Shown here piece by piece: positions 25,814-34,133 of a stretch of DNA of 64,000 bases. The notes beneath the pieces were generated by a model. It did no database searches, had not been told where the DNA came from, and worked only from the letters and a program-made list of their open reading frames with translations. Numbering within the stretch: the first letter of the stretch is position 1; every line of letters starts with the position of its first letter. Origin of the DNA: an uncultured Pelagibacteraceae bacterium (GTDB taxonomy: Bacteria > Pseudomonadota > Alphaproteobacteria > Pelagibacterales > Pelagibacteraceae); the NCBI GenBank assembly GCA_902536765.1, contig CACAYM010000001.1:1-64000 (forward strand). Direction: 5' to 3'. The position numbers were made by a program, and so were the translations under genes.

Positions 25814-25925
25814 AAAAATATTTTTAATTTTAATTTGCTCGGTAATTTTTTTTTCTTGTGGAAAAAAAGGTGACCCTGAATATCAGGGTCAAACAAAACA
25901 GTTAAAAATAATTAAATTAATCTAA
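25806..25925 (+). CDS. lptM: Small LptM-like lipoprotein
   Basis: A 39-residue frame. A short basic N terminus and hydrophobic stretch (KKIFLILICSVIFF) lead to Ser17-Cys18-Gly, then KKGDPEYQG. This is the layout of YifL/LptM, the tiny outer-membrane lipoprotein that helps assemble the LptDE lipopolysaccharide translocon; its conserved core is Cys-Gly-x-Lys-Gly-x. In alphaproteobacteria this gene usually sits between argH and lysA, exactly as here. The lipobox -3 position is Phe rather than Leu, which is slightly atypical. The ATG lies within the argH end (8-nt overlap) and the TAA shares its A with the lysA ATG. The name is by motif and position, not alignment. Confidence 0.82.
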   Translation: MLKKIFLILICSVIFFSCGKKGDPEYQGQTKQLKIIKLI

Positions 25926-27139
25926 TGTATTTTAAAAAAAATAAACTTTTTATTGAAAAAGTTGAAGGCTTGAAAATAGTTAAAAAATTTGGGACTCCAA
26001 CTTATTGTTATTCACGAAGTAAGCTAAAAAATAATATTAAAAATTTTCAGAAAAATTTTAGGTCAATTAATCCATTGATATGCTTTTCAGTAAAATCAAA
26101 TAGTAACCTGGAAATTTTAAAACAAATCAAAAGATCAGGAATAGGTGCAGATGTCGTTTCAAAAGGAGAAATGCTGCAAGCTCTAAAGGCAGGGATACCA
26201 CCAAAAAAAATTGTTTTTTCTGGGGTTGGTAAAAAGTCAGAAGAACTAAAATTTGCAATCGAAAAAAAAATTTTACTTATAAATGCAGAGTCGGAAAGTG
26301 AAATTTTTGAAATTGAAAGACTAGCAAAATTAAAAAAGACAAATGTAAATATTGGTATAAGATTAAACCCGAATATCGATGCAAAAACCTTAAAAAAAAT
26401 CTCGACAGGTAAACATGAAGATAAATTTGGTTTAACAGAAAAAGCATTTTTAAATATTTTAAAGAATTTTAAAAAATCGAATTTTGTAAAAGTGAAATGT
26501 TTGAGTGTGCATATTGGCAGTCAAATTACAGATTGTAAACCATATGAGAAAATGATTAATGTATTAGATAGAATCATAAAAAAATCTAATCATTTATATG
26601 ATTATGTTGATTTGGGTGGAGGTATGGGTATTCAATACGAAAAAAAAACCAAGTTGTTTAATTATAAAAGATATAACTCAATAATTACAAAATTTTTAAA
26701 AAAACATAAAGTGAAGATAATTTTTGAACCTGGTAGATCAATAATCGCTAATTCTGCTGTATTATTTTCCCAAATTATTTATATAAAAAATACTTCAAAA
26801 AAAAAATTTATTATTTTAGATGCAGCAATGAATGATCTAATGAGACCTGCGTTGTATGGATCTTTTCATAATATTCTTCCATTAATTAAAAGTAATAAAA
26901 AGAATAAAAAGATCCACGATTTTGTTGGTCCAGTATGTGAGACGACTGACAAATTTTTATCTGTAAAAGAATTTAGTAACCTTAAGGAAAAAGAGTATGT
27001 TGCCATTTCTGATGTTGGTGCATATGGAATGTCTTTATCATCAAATTATAATTTAAGACCTAAAGCATCAGAGATAATGATAGAAAATAAATCCTCAAAA
27101 GTAATTCTTAAAAGGCAGAAGTTAAATAATATCGTTTAA
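25925..27139 (+). CDS. lysA: Diaminopimelate decarboxylase
   Basis: A 404-residue fold III PLP enzyme converting meso-diaminopimelate to lysine. The PLP lysine is Lys57 in CFSVKSNSN. The HIGSQI motif near 195, the GGGMGI phosphate loop near 234 and EPGRS near 275 complete the cofactor site, and the partner-subunit cysteine lies in GPVCETTD near 340. The C-terminal region includes the substrate-contacting DVGAYGMS. Its start overlaps the small lipoprotein stop (TAATG). Confidence 0.96.
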   Translation: MYFKKNKLFIEKVEGLKIVKKFGTPTYCYSRSKLKNNIKNFQKNFRSINPLICFSVKSNSNLEILKQIKRSGIGADVVSKGEMLQALKAGIPPKKIVFSGVGKKSEELKFAIEKKILLINAESESEIFEIERLAKLKKTNVNIGIRLNPNIDAKTLKKISTGKHEDKFGLTEKAFLNILKNFKKSNFVKVKCLSVHIGSQITDCKPYEKMINVLDRIIKKSNHLYDYVDLGGGMGIQYEKKTKLFNYKRYNSIITKFLKKHKVKIIFEPGRSIIANSAVLFSQIIYIKNTSKKKFIILDAAMNDLMRPALYGSFHNILPLIKSNKKNKKIHDFVGPVCETTDKFLSVKEFSNLKEKEYVAISDVGAYGMSLSSNYNLRPKASEIMIENKSSKVILKRQKLNNIV

Positions 27140-27155
27140 TATATAATTTTATTAT

Positions 27156-27866
27156 ATGTCCAAAAGAACTTTTTCAATAATATTTTATAGTGGAGTTGTT
27201 TTTGTATGTATTATATTTCTTCCCTCTTTAATTATGCCGAAAAGTGTGACTATTTTTGGTGGAAAACTACTAGGATATTGGTCAAAATTTTGCATTAAAT
27301 TTTTTCTAGCAACAAACATAAAAATAATTGGTAAAGAAAATATTTTAATTAATGAAAAATTTTTTATAGCTTGCACCCACCAATCGGCATTTGAAACTTT
27401 TTATTTACAAGCAATTTTTCAAGGGCCGAAATTTATATTAAAAAAGGAACTTACTAAAATTCCAATTTTTGGTTGGTACTTAAAAAAAATTGGTTCAATA
27501 GCAGTGGAAAGAAACAAAGTCTCAAAGGAAAATATTAATTTTTTAAACCAGATAAAAATTTCTTCTCAAGATAACAGACCGATAGTTATTTTTCCTCAAG
27601 GTACTAGAACAGAACCCCATGAAAGGCCAAGTTTTAAAAAAGGAGTTACAAGAATTTATAATGAGTTAAATATACATTGTCTGCCAGTTACAATTAACTC
27701 TGGCGAGGTGTGGCCAAAGAATGGGGATTTAAAAAGAAAAGGAAATATCACCATTTCAATACTTAAACCAATAAAGCCAGGCCTTGAGAGCGATGAATTT
27801 TTAAATTCATTACAAAATACAATGTATGATGTCTTAAATAAAACTTCTAACCCTTCATCGGCATGA
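27156..27866 (+). CDS. plsC: 1-acyl-sn-glycerol-3-phosphate acyltransferase
   Basis: A 236-residue membrane-bound acyltransferase making phosphatidic acid. An N-terminal membrane helix (about 6-27) precedes the catalytic box HQSAFE (75-80), which has Glu in place of the usual Asp of HX4D. I recall the same His...Glu form from alphaproteobacterial PlsC paralogues. The substrate-binding motif FPQGTR near 146 is intact. The last 20 bp overlap the dnaN 3' end on the opposite strand. Confidence 0.92.
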   Translation: MSKRTFSIIFYSGVVFVCIIFLPSLIMPKSVTIFGGKLLGYWSKFCIKFFLATNIKIIGKENILINEKFFIACTHQSAFETFYLQAIFQGPKFILKKELTKIPIFGWYLKKIGSIAVERNKVSKENINFLNQIKISSQDNRPIVIFPQGTRTEPHERPSFKKGVTRIYNELNIHCLPVTINSGEVWPKNGDLKRKGNITISILKPIKPGLESDEFLNSLQNTMYDVLNKTSNPSSA

Positions 27867-28959
27867 CAACGTATATACTGTCAAAATCTGAGGGATCTTT
27901 GATTAAAGCTGGTGATCCAGTATCGTTTAAATAGAGTTCAATCCTATCTCCGTCCAATTGTGATGCTATATCAATTAAATATCTTGAATTAAAATTTATA
28001 TTTAATTCATGGTCAAAAGATACATTAATTGTTTCGTTTCCATCACCGCTGCTAGTATTATTTACCGATAAATTTAATTTATCTTTTGTTAAAACAAATT
28101 TTACACTGTCTTTTTTATCTAATGATACTGAAGCCACTCTATCAACTGAGTCCATAAATAGCTTTAGATCTATCTCTAATCTTTTTTTATTATTTTTAGG
28201 AATGACTTGTATATAATTTGGAAACCTTCCATCAATTAATTTCGATATCAATATGCTATTTTCCATTTCAAATTTAATTTTTGATTTTTTATTAGAAATT
28301 TTTACATCTCCATCATAATCTTCTAAAAGACTTACTAATTGAAAAATTGTTTTTTTTGGTAAAATTATTGGATCAAATTTAATTTCTTTTTTTAATAATA
28401 TTTTTGAAATTGACATTCTATGACTATCTGTTGCTGCTGCTGTTAAATACAATTTATCGTCAAGCCGTGTTTGGTGCATATATATGCCACTTAAATAATG
28501 CCTTGTTTCATCATTTGAAATTGAAAATTTACATTTGTTCAATAATTTTAGAAATTCTTTAGAATTGATAGTAAATTCATCATCATTAAAATTTTCATCT
28601 GTAACTGGAAATTCAGATGCGGAAATACAATTTAAATTAAATATAGATTTTTCTGACTCCAATTGGATTTTATTTTCACTTTTTTGAATAAAATTCATTT
28701 TTTTTCCAGAATTAAACTTTCTTATAATATCATACATAATGGAGGATGTAGTGGTTGTTTTACCTTCTTCCAAAATTTCTACATTTTTAATCTCATTAAT
28801 AAATATGAGATCAAGGTCAGTTGCGATAATTTTCAATTTTGAATTTGTTGCATCTAAAAGAATATTTGAAAGTATTGGCAGAGTGCTTCTTTTTTCTATG
28901 ACTCCTTGACAGTATCCAAGAGATTGCTGAAGATCGTTTTGGTTTACATTAAATTTCAT
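27847..28959 (-). CDS. dnaN: DNA polymerase III subunit beta (sliding clamp)
   Basis: A 370-residue clamp with three repeated domains. The start MKFNVNQNDLQQSLGYCQGVIEKR and the central GRFPNYIQVIP segment near 240 are characteristic. The C terminus ends with the conserved YVVMPMKG that forms part of the client-binding pocket. It follows dnaA directly with an 11-nt overlap, so the two are co-transcribed. Confidence 0.97.
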   Translation of the reverse strand: MKFNVNQNDLQQSLGYCQGVIEKRSTLPILSNILLDATNSKLKIIATDLDLIFINEIKNVEILEEGKTTTTSSIMYDIIRKFNSGKKMNFIQKSENKIQLESEKSIFNLNCISASEFPVTDENFNDDEFTINSKEFLKLLNKCKFSISNDETRHYLSGIYMHQTRLDDKLYLTAAATDSHRMSISKILLKKEIKFDPIILPKKTIFQLVSLLEDYDGDVKISNKKSKIKFEMENSILISKLIDGRFPNYIQVIPKNNKKRLEIDLKLFMDSVDRVASVSLDKKDSVKFVLTKDKLNLSVNNTSSGDGNETINVSFDHELNINFNSRYLIDIASQLDGDRIELYLNDTGSPALIKDPSDFDSIYVVMPMKG

Positions 28960-30361
28960 TATTTTGGTTATTGTATAAAATTTGATTTTTTAAATTATCA
29001 ATATTATTGCATAGTTGAATATCATTTTTTTTTAGTGCTTCTATAGTTTTTATTGAGTGGATAACTGTCGTATGATCTCTGTTAGAAAAATCTCTTCCAA
29101 TTTCAGGTAAAGATTTAGTTGTCAAAAGTTTTGTCAAATATATTGCTGTTTGTCTTGGTCTGACCAAATATCTTGATCTCCTTGATGAAAGCATCTCAGT
29201 TTTTGAAATTTTAAAAAACTTACAGACTAAAGATTGAATAAGATCCACTGTTACCTTATTCTCTGATACATTTAATAAGTCTTTCAAAACAATCTTAGTT
29301 TCAGATATGTTGGGGGTTTTCTTATAAATCCTTGAAAATGAAACTATTCGATTTAATGCTCCAACTAATTCTCTTATACTATTTTTAATTTCTTTACTTA
29401 AAAATAGTTGAATTTCTTCAGATATATTTACTTGATCCGTATAATAATTTTTTAACTCTTCGGTTTTAGATTTAATTATTTTATACCTTAGATCATAATC
29501 TGGCGGTTGTATATCGATTACTAAACCACCTGAGAACCTAGACTTTATTCTTTCTTGAATTCTTGTGAGTTTATTCGGAGGTCGATCCGCGGAAATAATA
29601 ATTTGTGACCCTTTATCTAGCAAAGAATTAAATGTGTGAAAAAATTCTTCCTGCATTGCCTCTTTACCATTCATAAATTGAATATCGTCTATTAGAAAAA
29701 CATCGGAATTTCTAAAATATTCTTTAAACTTTACCATTTCATTTGATTTAATAGATTTAACAAATTGATACATAAATCTTTCTGCTGAAATTAGCATTAC
29801 TTTGCTTTCCTCTTTGAGTTTTAAACCAATTGCATTCAATAAATGCGTTTTTCCCATACCAACACCTCCATAAATATACAATGGATTATAATGTGAGGTT
29901 TTATTAGAAACTTTATTTGATGCTTCAAAGGCTAATTTGTTACTAGAACTTGTGATAAAGTTTTCAAAACTTTTATTTGGATCAATGCGATTATACTGGA
30001 ATATATGGTCTTTAATAAATGAAATATTATTTCCTTGGATATTTTTTTTCTTGATATCTGTATTTTGAATTTCTTTGGTATTTTGCTTCTCATTTACAAT
30101 TAACTCAATTCTACTGATTTCAGTTTTATAAGATCTCACTATACTTAATATTTGATCTAAATATCTAGAAGTAATCCAATCTCTAATAAACCTGGTTGTG
30201 ACAGATAGTAATATATAATTATTAAATTCGTCATCAAAAGAAATTTTTCTTAACCAGCTATCATAAATATCGTTACCAAATTTTTCTCTCATATCTGTTT
30301 GAATTTTTTCCCATGAAATTTTAATTAATTGTTCAGTTTTAATAATATTTTTGTTTTCCAT
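28949..30361 (-). CDS. dnaA: Chromosomal replication initiator protein DnaA
   Basis: A 470-residue AAA+ initiator. Domain I runs to about 80, followed by a short linker. The AAA+ core has Walker A GGVGMGKT near 165-172, Walker B FLIDDIQF near 228, and the arginine-finger region RIKSRFSGG. The C-terminal DNA-binding helix-turn-helix shows the DnaA signature GRDFSNRDHTTVIHSIKTI. The gene precedes dnaN with overlap. It has a 285-bp upstream region containing a DnaA-box-like site over a likely promoter. Confidence 0.98.
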   Translation of the reverse strand: MENKNIIKTEQLIKISWEKIQTDMREKFGNDIYDSWLRKISFDDEFNNYILLSVTTRFIRDWITSRYLDQILSIVRSYKTEISRIELIVNEKQNTKEIQNTDIKKKNIQGNNISFIKDHIFQYNRIDPNKSFENFITSSSNKLAFEASNKVSNKTSHYNPLYIYGGVGMGKTHLLNAIGLKLKEESKVMLISAERFMYQFVKSIKSNEMVKFKEYFRNSDVFLIDDIQFMNGKEAMQEEFFHTFNSLLDKGSQIIISADRPPNKLTRIQERIKSRFSGGLVIDIQPPDYDLRYKIIKSKTEELKNYYTDQVNISEEIQLFLSKEIKNSIRELVGALNRIVSFSRIYKKTPNISETKIVLKDLLNVSENKVTVDLIQSLVCKFFKISKTEMLSSRRSRYLVRPRQTAIYLTKLLTTKSLPEIGRDFSNRDHTTVIHSIKTIEALKKNDIQLCNNIDNLKNQILYNNQNNEI

Positions 30362-30387
30362 GAGATATTTGTAAGAATTTCATATAC

Positions 30388-30412
30388 CTACTTTTAAAAA
30401 TTTTTATCAACA
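30388..30412 (-). promoter_or_regulatory. Possible dnaA promoter with an embedded DnaA-box-like site
   Basis: On the minus strand TTGATA (30406-30411) is followed after 18 nt by TATATG, a plausible weak sigma-70 promoter about 30 bp from the dnaA ATG. The -35 lies inside TTATCAACA (30404-30412, plus strand), one mismatch from the DnaA box TTATNCACA. Binding there would repress dnaA, as in autoregulation elsewhere. Only one box is visible, so this is not evidence of an origin. Confidence 0.35.
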
Positions 30413-30579
30413 AAAATTTAAAAAAAATTAAAAAAAAATAAAATCTGCAAGTGTATTATTAGTTTCAAAAACTAAATCTGTAATAGAAATATTTTTAAAC
30501 TTAAAGTAGTAAATTTTTTAGACAAAAAAAACTAATGAAAATATTTTATTTAAAAAGCATCGTATCTACATTTGGTGTG

Positions 30580-30598
30580 TCATAAATAATATTTATGA
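30580..30598. repeat. 19-bp inverted repeat between rpsT and dnaA
   Basis: TCATAAATA-A-TATTTATGA is a perfect palindrome with a single central base, 49 bp downstream of the rpsT stop and about 220 bp upstream of dnaA. It is not followed by a U tract on either strand, so it is not a standard terminator. An operator is possible, although AT-only composition raises the chance expectation. Confidence 0.35.
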
Positions 30599-30646
30599 TA
30601 TTTAGTATAGATTAAAAGTTGAAGAGGCTATGTCGCTCACTGGTTG

Positions 30647-30907
30647 TTAAAGAGCGTTTATTTTTTTTGTAAGTCTTGACAAATTTCTTGATGCATTTCC
30701 CTTTTTAATTACACCTGTCTTTGCAATTCTCATTATTTCTGAATTTAATTTAGGTAAAAAACTTAAAGCTTCTTTTTTATTTTTTTTTTCAATTAAAACG
30801 TTCATTTTTTTTATAGCATTCTTAAATCTACTCTTTCTGTGTTTATTTATCTTTGTTTCTCTAGAAATTCTTCGGGTAGTTTTAATTGCAGATTTTGTAT
30901 TTGCCAT
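30647..30907 (-). CDS. rpsT: 30S ribosomal protein S20
   Basis: An 86-residue basic three-helix protein binding 16S rRNA. The start MANTKSAIKTTRRISRETKIN and the late conserved segment GVIKKGNASRNLSRLTKKI are typical of bS20. It lies between mutM (51 bp upstream, same strand) and dnaA, a conserved alphaproteobacterial arrangement. Confidence 0.97.
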   Translation of the reverse strand: MANTKSAIKTTRRISRETKINKHRKSRFKNAIKKMNVLIEKKNKKEALSFLPKLNSEIMRIAKTGVIKKGNASRNLSRLTKKINAL

Positions 30908-30958
30908 AACGCGTGGAGATATAACTACTCAAGTTAGCCTGGTCAACAGCTTATTTTT

Positions 30959-31822
30959 TTATTTTTGACAAATATTGCAGTAGAAAGTCGATCTATTTGA
31001 AATTACAATACGTGAAATTTTACCCTTACAATTAATTTTTAGACATTTTTTACCCTCTCTATTGTAAACTTTGAAATATTTCTGAAAGCTTCCAGAATTT
31101 CCTGATGTATTAACAAAATTTCTAATGCTTGAACCCCCTTTTTTAATAGAGTTATTTAGAACTCTTTTCGTATATTTTACCAAATCATTGAATTCATAGT
31201 CTGTAAGTTCACATGATTTTTTTTGTGGATTAATCTTACTTTCGAATAGAATTTCTGACGCATAAATATTTCCTATTCCTGAGACAAATTTTTGATCTAG
31301 AAGATAGTCTTTAATATTTTTTTTTTTATCGTGTAATTTGCTTTTGACATAATAATAATTAAATTTTTTATTGAATGGTTCAATGCCATAATTATTAATA
31401 AAAGTTTTTAATTTAATATCACTGTTTAAAATTTTAAAGTAACCAAATCTTCTTGGGTCGTTATAAACCAGTCTTAAATTTTTAAATACTAATTCAACAT
31501 GATTATGTTTTTTTGGTAGAAAAGGTGAGTGGTAAAAACTTGAATTTGTTAATAAGCTGTTATTATTTTTTTTTAATATATGCAAAGTTCCGGACATACC
31601 TAAATGTAAAACACAATGTATTTTATTTGAAAGCTCAATAATAATATATTTAGAGAATCTTCTTACATTAATAATTTTTTGCCTTCTTATAATATTCTTA
31701 AAATTTATTGGTAACTTAAATCTAAGATTTCTATTCCTAACTATTACTTGAAGAATTTTTTGAAATTTAACGTTTTTTACAAGTGACTGTTTGACAATTT
31801 CTACTTCTGGCAATTCTGGCAT
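30959..31822 (-). CDS. mutM: Formamidopyrimidine-DNA glycosylase (Fpg)
   Basis: A 287-residue bifunctional DNA glycosylase/AP lyase removing 8-oxoguanine. The mature N terminus is Pro2-Glu3 (MPELPEVE), the catalytic pair. The helix-two-turns-helix region is VSGIGNIYASEILF near 180. The C-terminal zinc finger retains four cysteines (CLKINC and YCNIC) with the lesion-contacting Arg in between. It is slightly longer than the usual 270 residues because of Lys/Asn-rich loops. It diverges from ubiE over 34 bp. Confidence 0.95.
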   Translation of the reverse strand: MPELPEVEIVKQSLVKNVKFQKILQVIVRNRNLRFKLPINFKNIIRRQKIINVRRFSKYIIIELSNKIHCVLHLGMSGTLHILKKNNNSLLTNSSFYHSPFLPKKHNHVELVFKNLRLVYNDPRRFGYFKILNSDIKLKTFINNYGIEPFNKKFNYYYVKSKLHDKKKNIKDYLLDQKFVSGIGNIYASEILFESKINPQKKSCELTDYEFNDLVKYTKRVLNNSIKKGGSSIRNFVNTSGNSGSFQKYFKVYNREGKKCLKINCKGKISRIVISNRSTFYCNICQK

Positions 31823-31856
31823 TTAGTACTATATTATCAGATAATAAAAAAAAATA

Positions 31857-32561
31857 ATGAAACAAATTTTACAAAATAATAAAGGACTTGTTCAGAAAGT
31901 CTTTGACAAGGTATCAAACAAATACGACCTAATGAATGATTTTATGTCACTTGGTATTCATAGAATTTGGAAAAAAGATTTAATAAACATTATGTCTCCA
32001 TCAAAAAATACAAAATTGATAGATGTTGCGTGCGGAACAGGCGATATTGGTAAGTTGTTCTTAGAATCTCTTAATTATAATGGACAAGTTTACAATGTGG
32101 ATCCAAATAAAAATATGATTAATGAAGGGAGAAAAAAGTTCAAGAATATTGACAATATTAAATGGTTTGTTAATTCAGCTGAAAATTTAAAGTTTAAAGA
32201 CAATTATTTTGACTTCTATACTATTAGTTTTGGATTGAGAAATACAAAAAATATCGATAAGTCTTTGAAGGAAGCTTTTAGAGTTTTGAAACCAGGTGGA
32301 AAATTTCTTTGTCTTGAATTTTCAAAAGTTCAGAACGAAAAGTTTAGAAAAATTTATAAAGAGTACTCAAAATTAATACCAAAAATAGGTGATTTTATAG
32401 TTGGCGAGAAAGAGCCATATGAGTATCTAGTTGAAAGTATAGATAAATTTATTAATCAAGAGGAATTGCTTGATCGCATGAATAAAAATAATTTTACAAA
32501 TTGCAAATATAGAAATTTTAATGGTGGAATCGTTGCTATACATTCTGGCTGGAAGGTTTGA
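31857..32561 (+). CDS. ubiE: Ubiquinone/menaquinone C-methyltransferase UbiE
   Basis: A 234-residue class I SAM methyltransferase acting on the ubiquinone ring. The UbiE signature YDLMNDFMSLGIHRIWK is near residues 24-40, the SAM-binding motif I DVACGTGDIG near 56, and the second signature YFDFYTISFGLRNTKN near 114. The stop TGA overlaps the ubiB ATG by one base (TGATG), so translation is coupled. Confidence 0.96.
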   Translation: MKQILQNNKGLVQKVFDKVSNKYDLMNDFMSLGIHRIWKKDLINIMSPSKNTKLIDVACGTGDIGKLFLESLNYNGQVYNVDPNKNMINEGRKKFKNIDNIKWFVNSAENLKFKDNYFDFYTISFGLRNTKNIDKSLKEAFRVLKPGGKFLCLEFSKVQNEKFRKIYKEYSKLIPKIGDFIVGEKEPYEYLVESIDKFINQEELLDRMNKNNFTNCKYRNFNGGIVAIHSGWKV

Positions 32562-34126
32562 TGTTTAGAAAAATTTTTATTTTGTTCAGAATTGCAAGAA
32601 GATTAGCTACTTCTGATGCAGTAGAAATAATTTCAAAAATACATCAGCCACCTATTATTATTAAGACTTTATTAAATATTTTTTCCTTTTCTTTTTCAAA
32701 AAAAAATGATTCCCCAGATAAATCTGATGAAGATAAACTATGTGAGTCTATCCAGGGTATGGGAACGACTTTTATAAAATTGGGACAGTTTTTAGCAACA
32801 AGACCAGACATAATTGGAGAGGAAGTTTCAAAAAAGTTAGAGAAACTTCAAGACAGATTACCTCCATTTACGATGCAAGAGGCAAAAAATATTTTAAAAG
32901 AAAGTCTAGGGTCTGATAATTTTAACTCTATTTTAAAACTTAGTGAGCCAGTAGCTGCAGCATCAATAGCTCAGGTTCATAAAGCTCAAATAAATGAAAA
33001 TGGGACTATAAAAGATGTGGCCATTAAAATATTAAGACCTGAAATTAGAAAAGTTTTCAATGATGAGATTGATGCACTAATGCTTTTAGCTTACATAATT
33101 CAGAGTACAGTAACAAAAACAAAAAGACTTAAATTGGTAGAGGTAGTTTTTCTCTTAAAAGAAATTACTAATCACGAGATGGATTTAAGGTTTGAGGCAG
33201 CTGCAGCTAATGAATTTGCTGAAAATACTAAAAATGACTCTGGTTTTTTTGTTCCTAAAATCTATTGGAATTATACTAGTGAAAAAGTTTTAACACTTGA
33301 TTGGGTTGATGGAGTATCTATTAGAGAAAAAGATTTAATAAATGAAAAAAATATAGACGTTAAAAATATTTCTTCAAATATTATTCAACATTTTTTAAGA
33401 CATGCTGTTCGGGATGGTTTTTTTCATGCAGACATGCATCAAGGCAATTTGTTTATAAATAATAGTGGACAAATTGTGCCAATTGATTTTGGCATAATGG
33501 GACGAATTGACAAACTTAATAGAAGATACCTTGCAGAAATTTTATTCGGCTTTATTCAAAGAGATTATAAAAAAGTAGCTGAAGTACATTTAGTCGCTGG
33601 ATTGGTGCCGAATAATGTAAATGTTGACGAGCTTGCCCAAGCTTTAAGATCAATAGGTGAACCAATCTTTGGCCAATCGGTTAAGGATATCTCAGGTGGT
33701 AGATTACTGAAACAGTTATTTGATATTACAGAAAAATTTAATATGCCAACTCAACCTCAGCTGCTTTTGTTACAAAAAACAATGGTAGTAGTAGAAGGTG
33801 TCGCAAGAAAACTTAATCCTGAAACTAATATATGGGAAACATCGAGACCGGTATTAGAAAAATGGTTAAGAGAAACAAAAGATCCAATAAATAATTTTAC
33901 AGAAACATTAAAGGACTCCGCAGAAGTTTTAAAAAAACTTCCTGAATTACCACAAATGATGGAAAAAGCTAATCAAGCACTGACATTCCTTGCTAGTGGT
34001 CAAATTCCACAAAATACAAATTCTTACTCGGCAATGAAAAATAAAGAACTTGAAATTAAATCCTTTAGAAATCAAAGTATTATTGGTTTATTACTGCTTG
34101 TATTTATAGGTTTCATGGTATTTTAA
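32561..34126 (+). CDS. ubiB: UbiB/ABC1/COQ8 family atypical kinase
   Basis: A 521-residue protein required for ubiquinone synthesis. The family-specific KxGQ motif (IKLGQFL near 73) and the alanine-rich loop AAASIAQVHKA near 136 replace normal kinase elements. The catalytic and metal-binding parts are HADMHQGNLF near 288 and DFGIMGRI near 305. A single C-terminal membrane helix (about 500-519) anchors it. I chose the ATG at 32561 rather than the preceding in-frame TTG. It follows ubiE without a gap. Confidence 0.95.
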   Translation: MFRKIFILFRIARRLATSDAVEIISKIHQPPIIIKTLLNIFSFSFSKKNDSPDKSDEDKLCESIQGMGTTFIKLGQFLATRPDIIGEEVSKKLEKLQDRLPPFTMQEAKNILKESLGSDNFNSILKLSEPVAAASIAQVHKAQINENGTIKDVAIKILRPEIRKVFNDEIDALMLLAYIIQSTVTKTKRLKLVEVVFLLKEITNHEMDLRFEAAAANEFAENTKNDSGFFVPKIYWNYTSEKVLTLDWVDGVSIREKDLINEKNIDVKNISSNIIQHFLRHAVRDGFFHADMHQGNLFINNSGQIVPIDFGIMGRIDKLNRRYLAEILFGFIQRDYKKVAEVHLVAGLVPNNVNVDELAQALRSIGEPIFGQSVKDISGGRLLKQLFDITEKFNMPTQPQLLLLQKTMVVVEGVARKLNPETNIWETSRPVLEKWLRETKDPINNFTETLKDSAEVLKKLPELPQMMEKANQALTFLASGQIPQNTNSYSAMKNKELEIKSFRNQSIIGLLLLVFIGFMVF

Positions 34127-34133
34127 TCCAAAG

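Noticed and set aside
30362..30646. Replication origin next to dnaA
   Set aside because: Only one near-consensus DnaA box and generic AT-richness are visible. Alphaproteobacterial origins are usually elsewhere (near hemE/parAB), and strand bias does not switch cleanly here.
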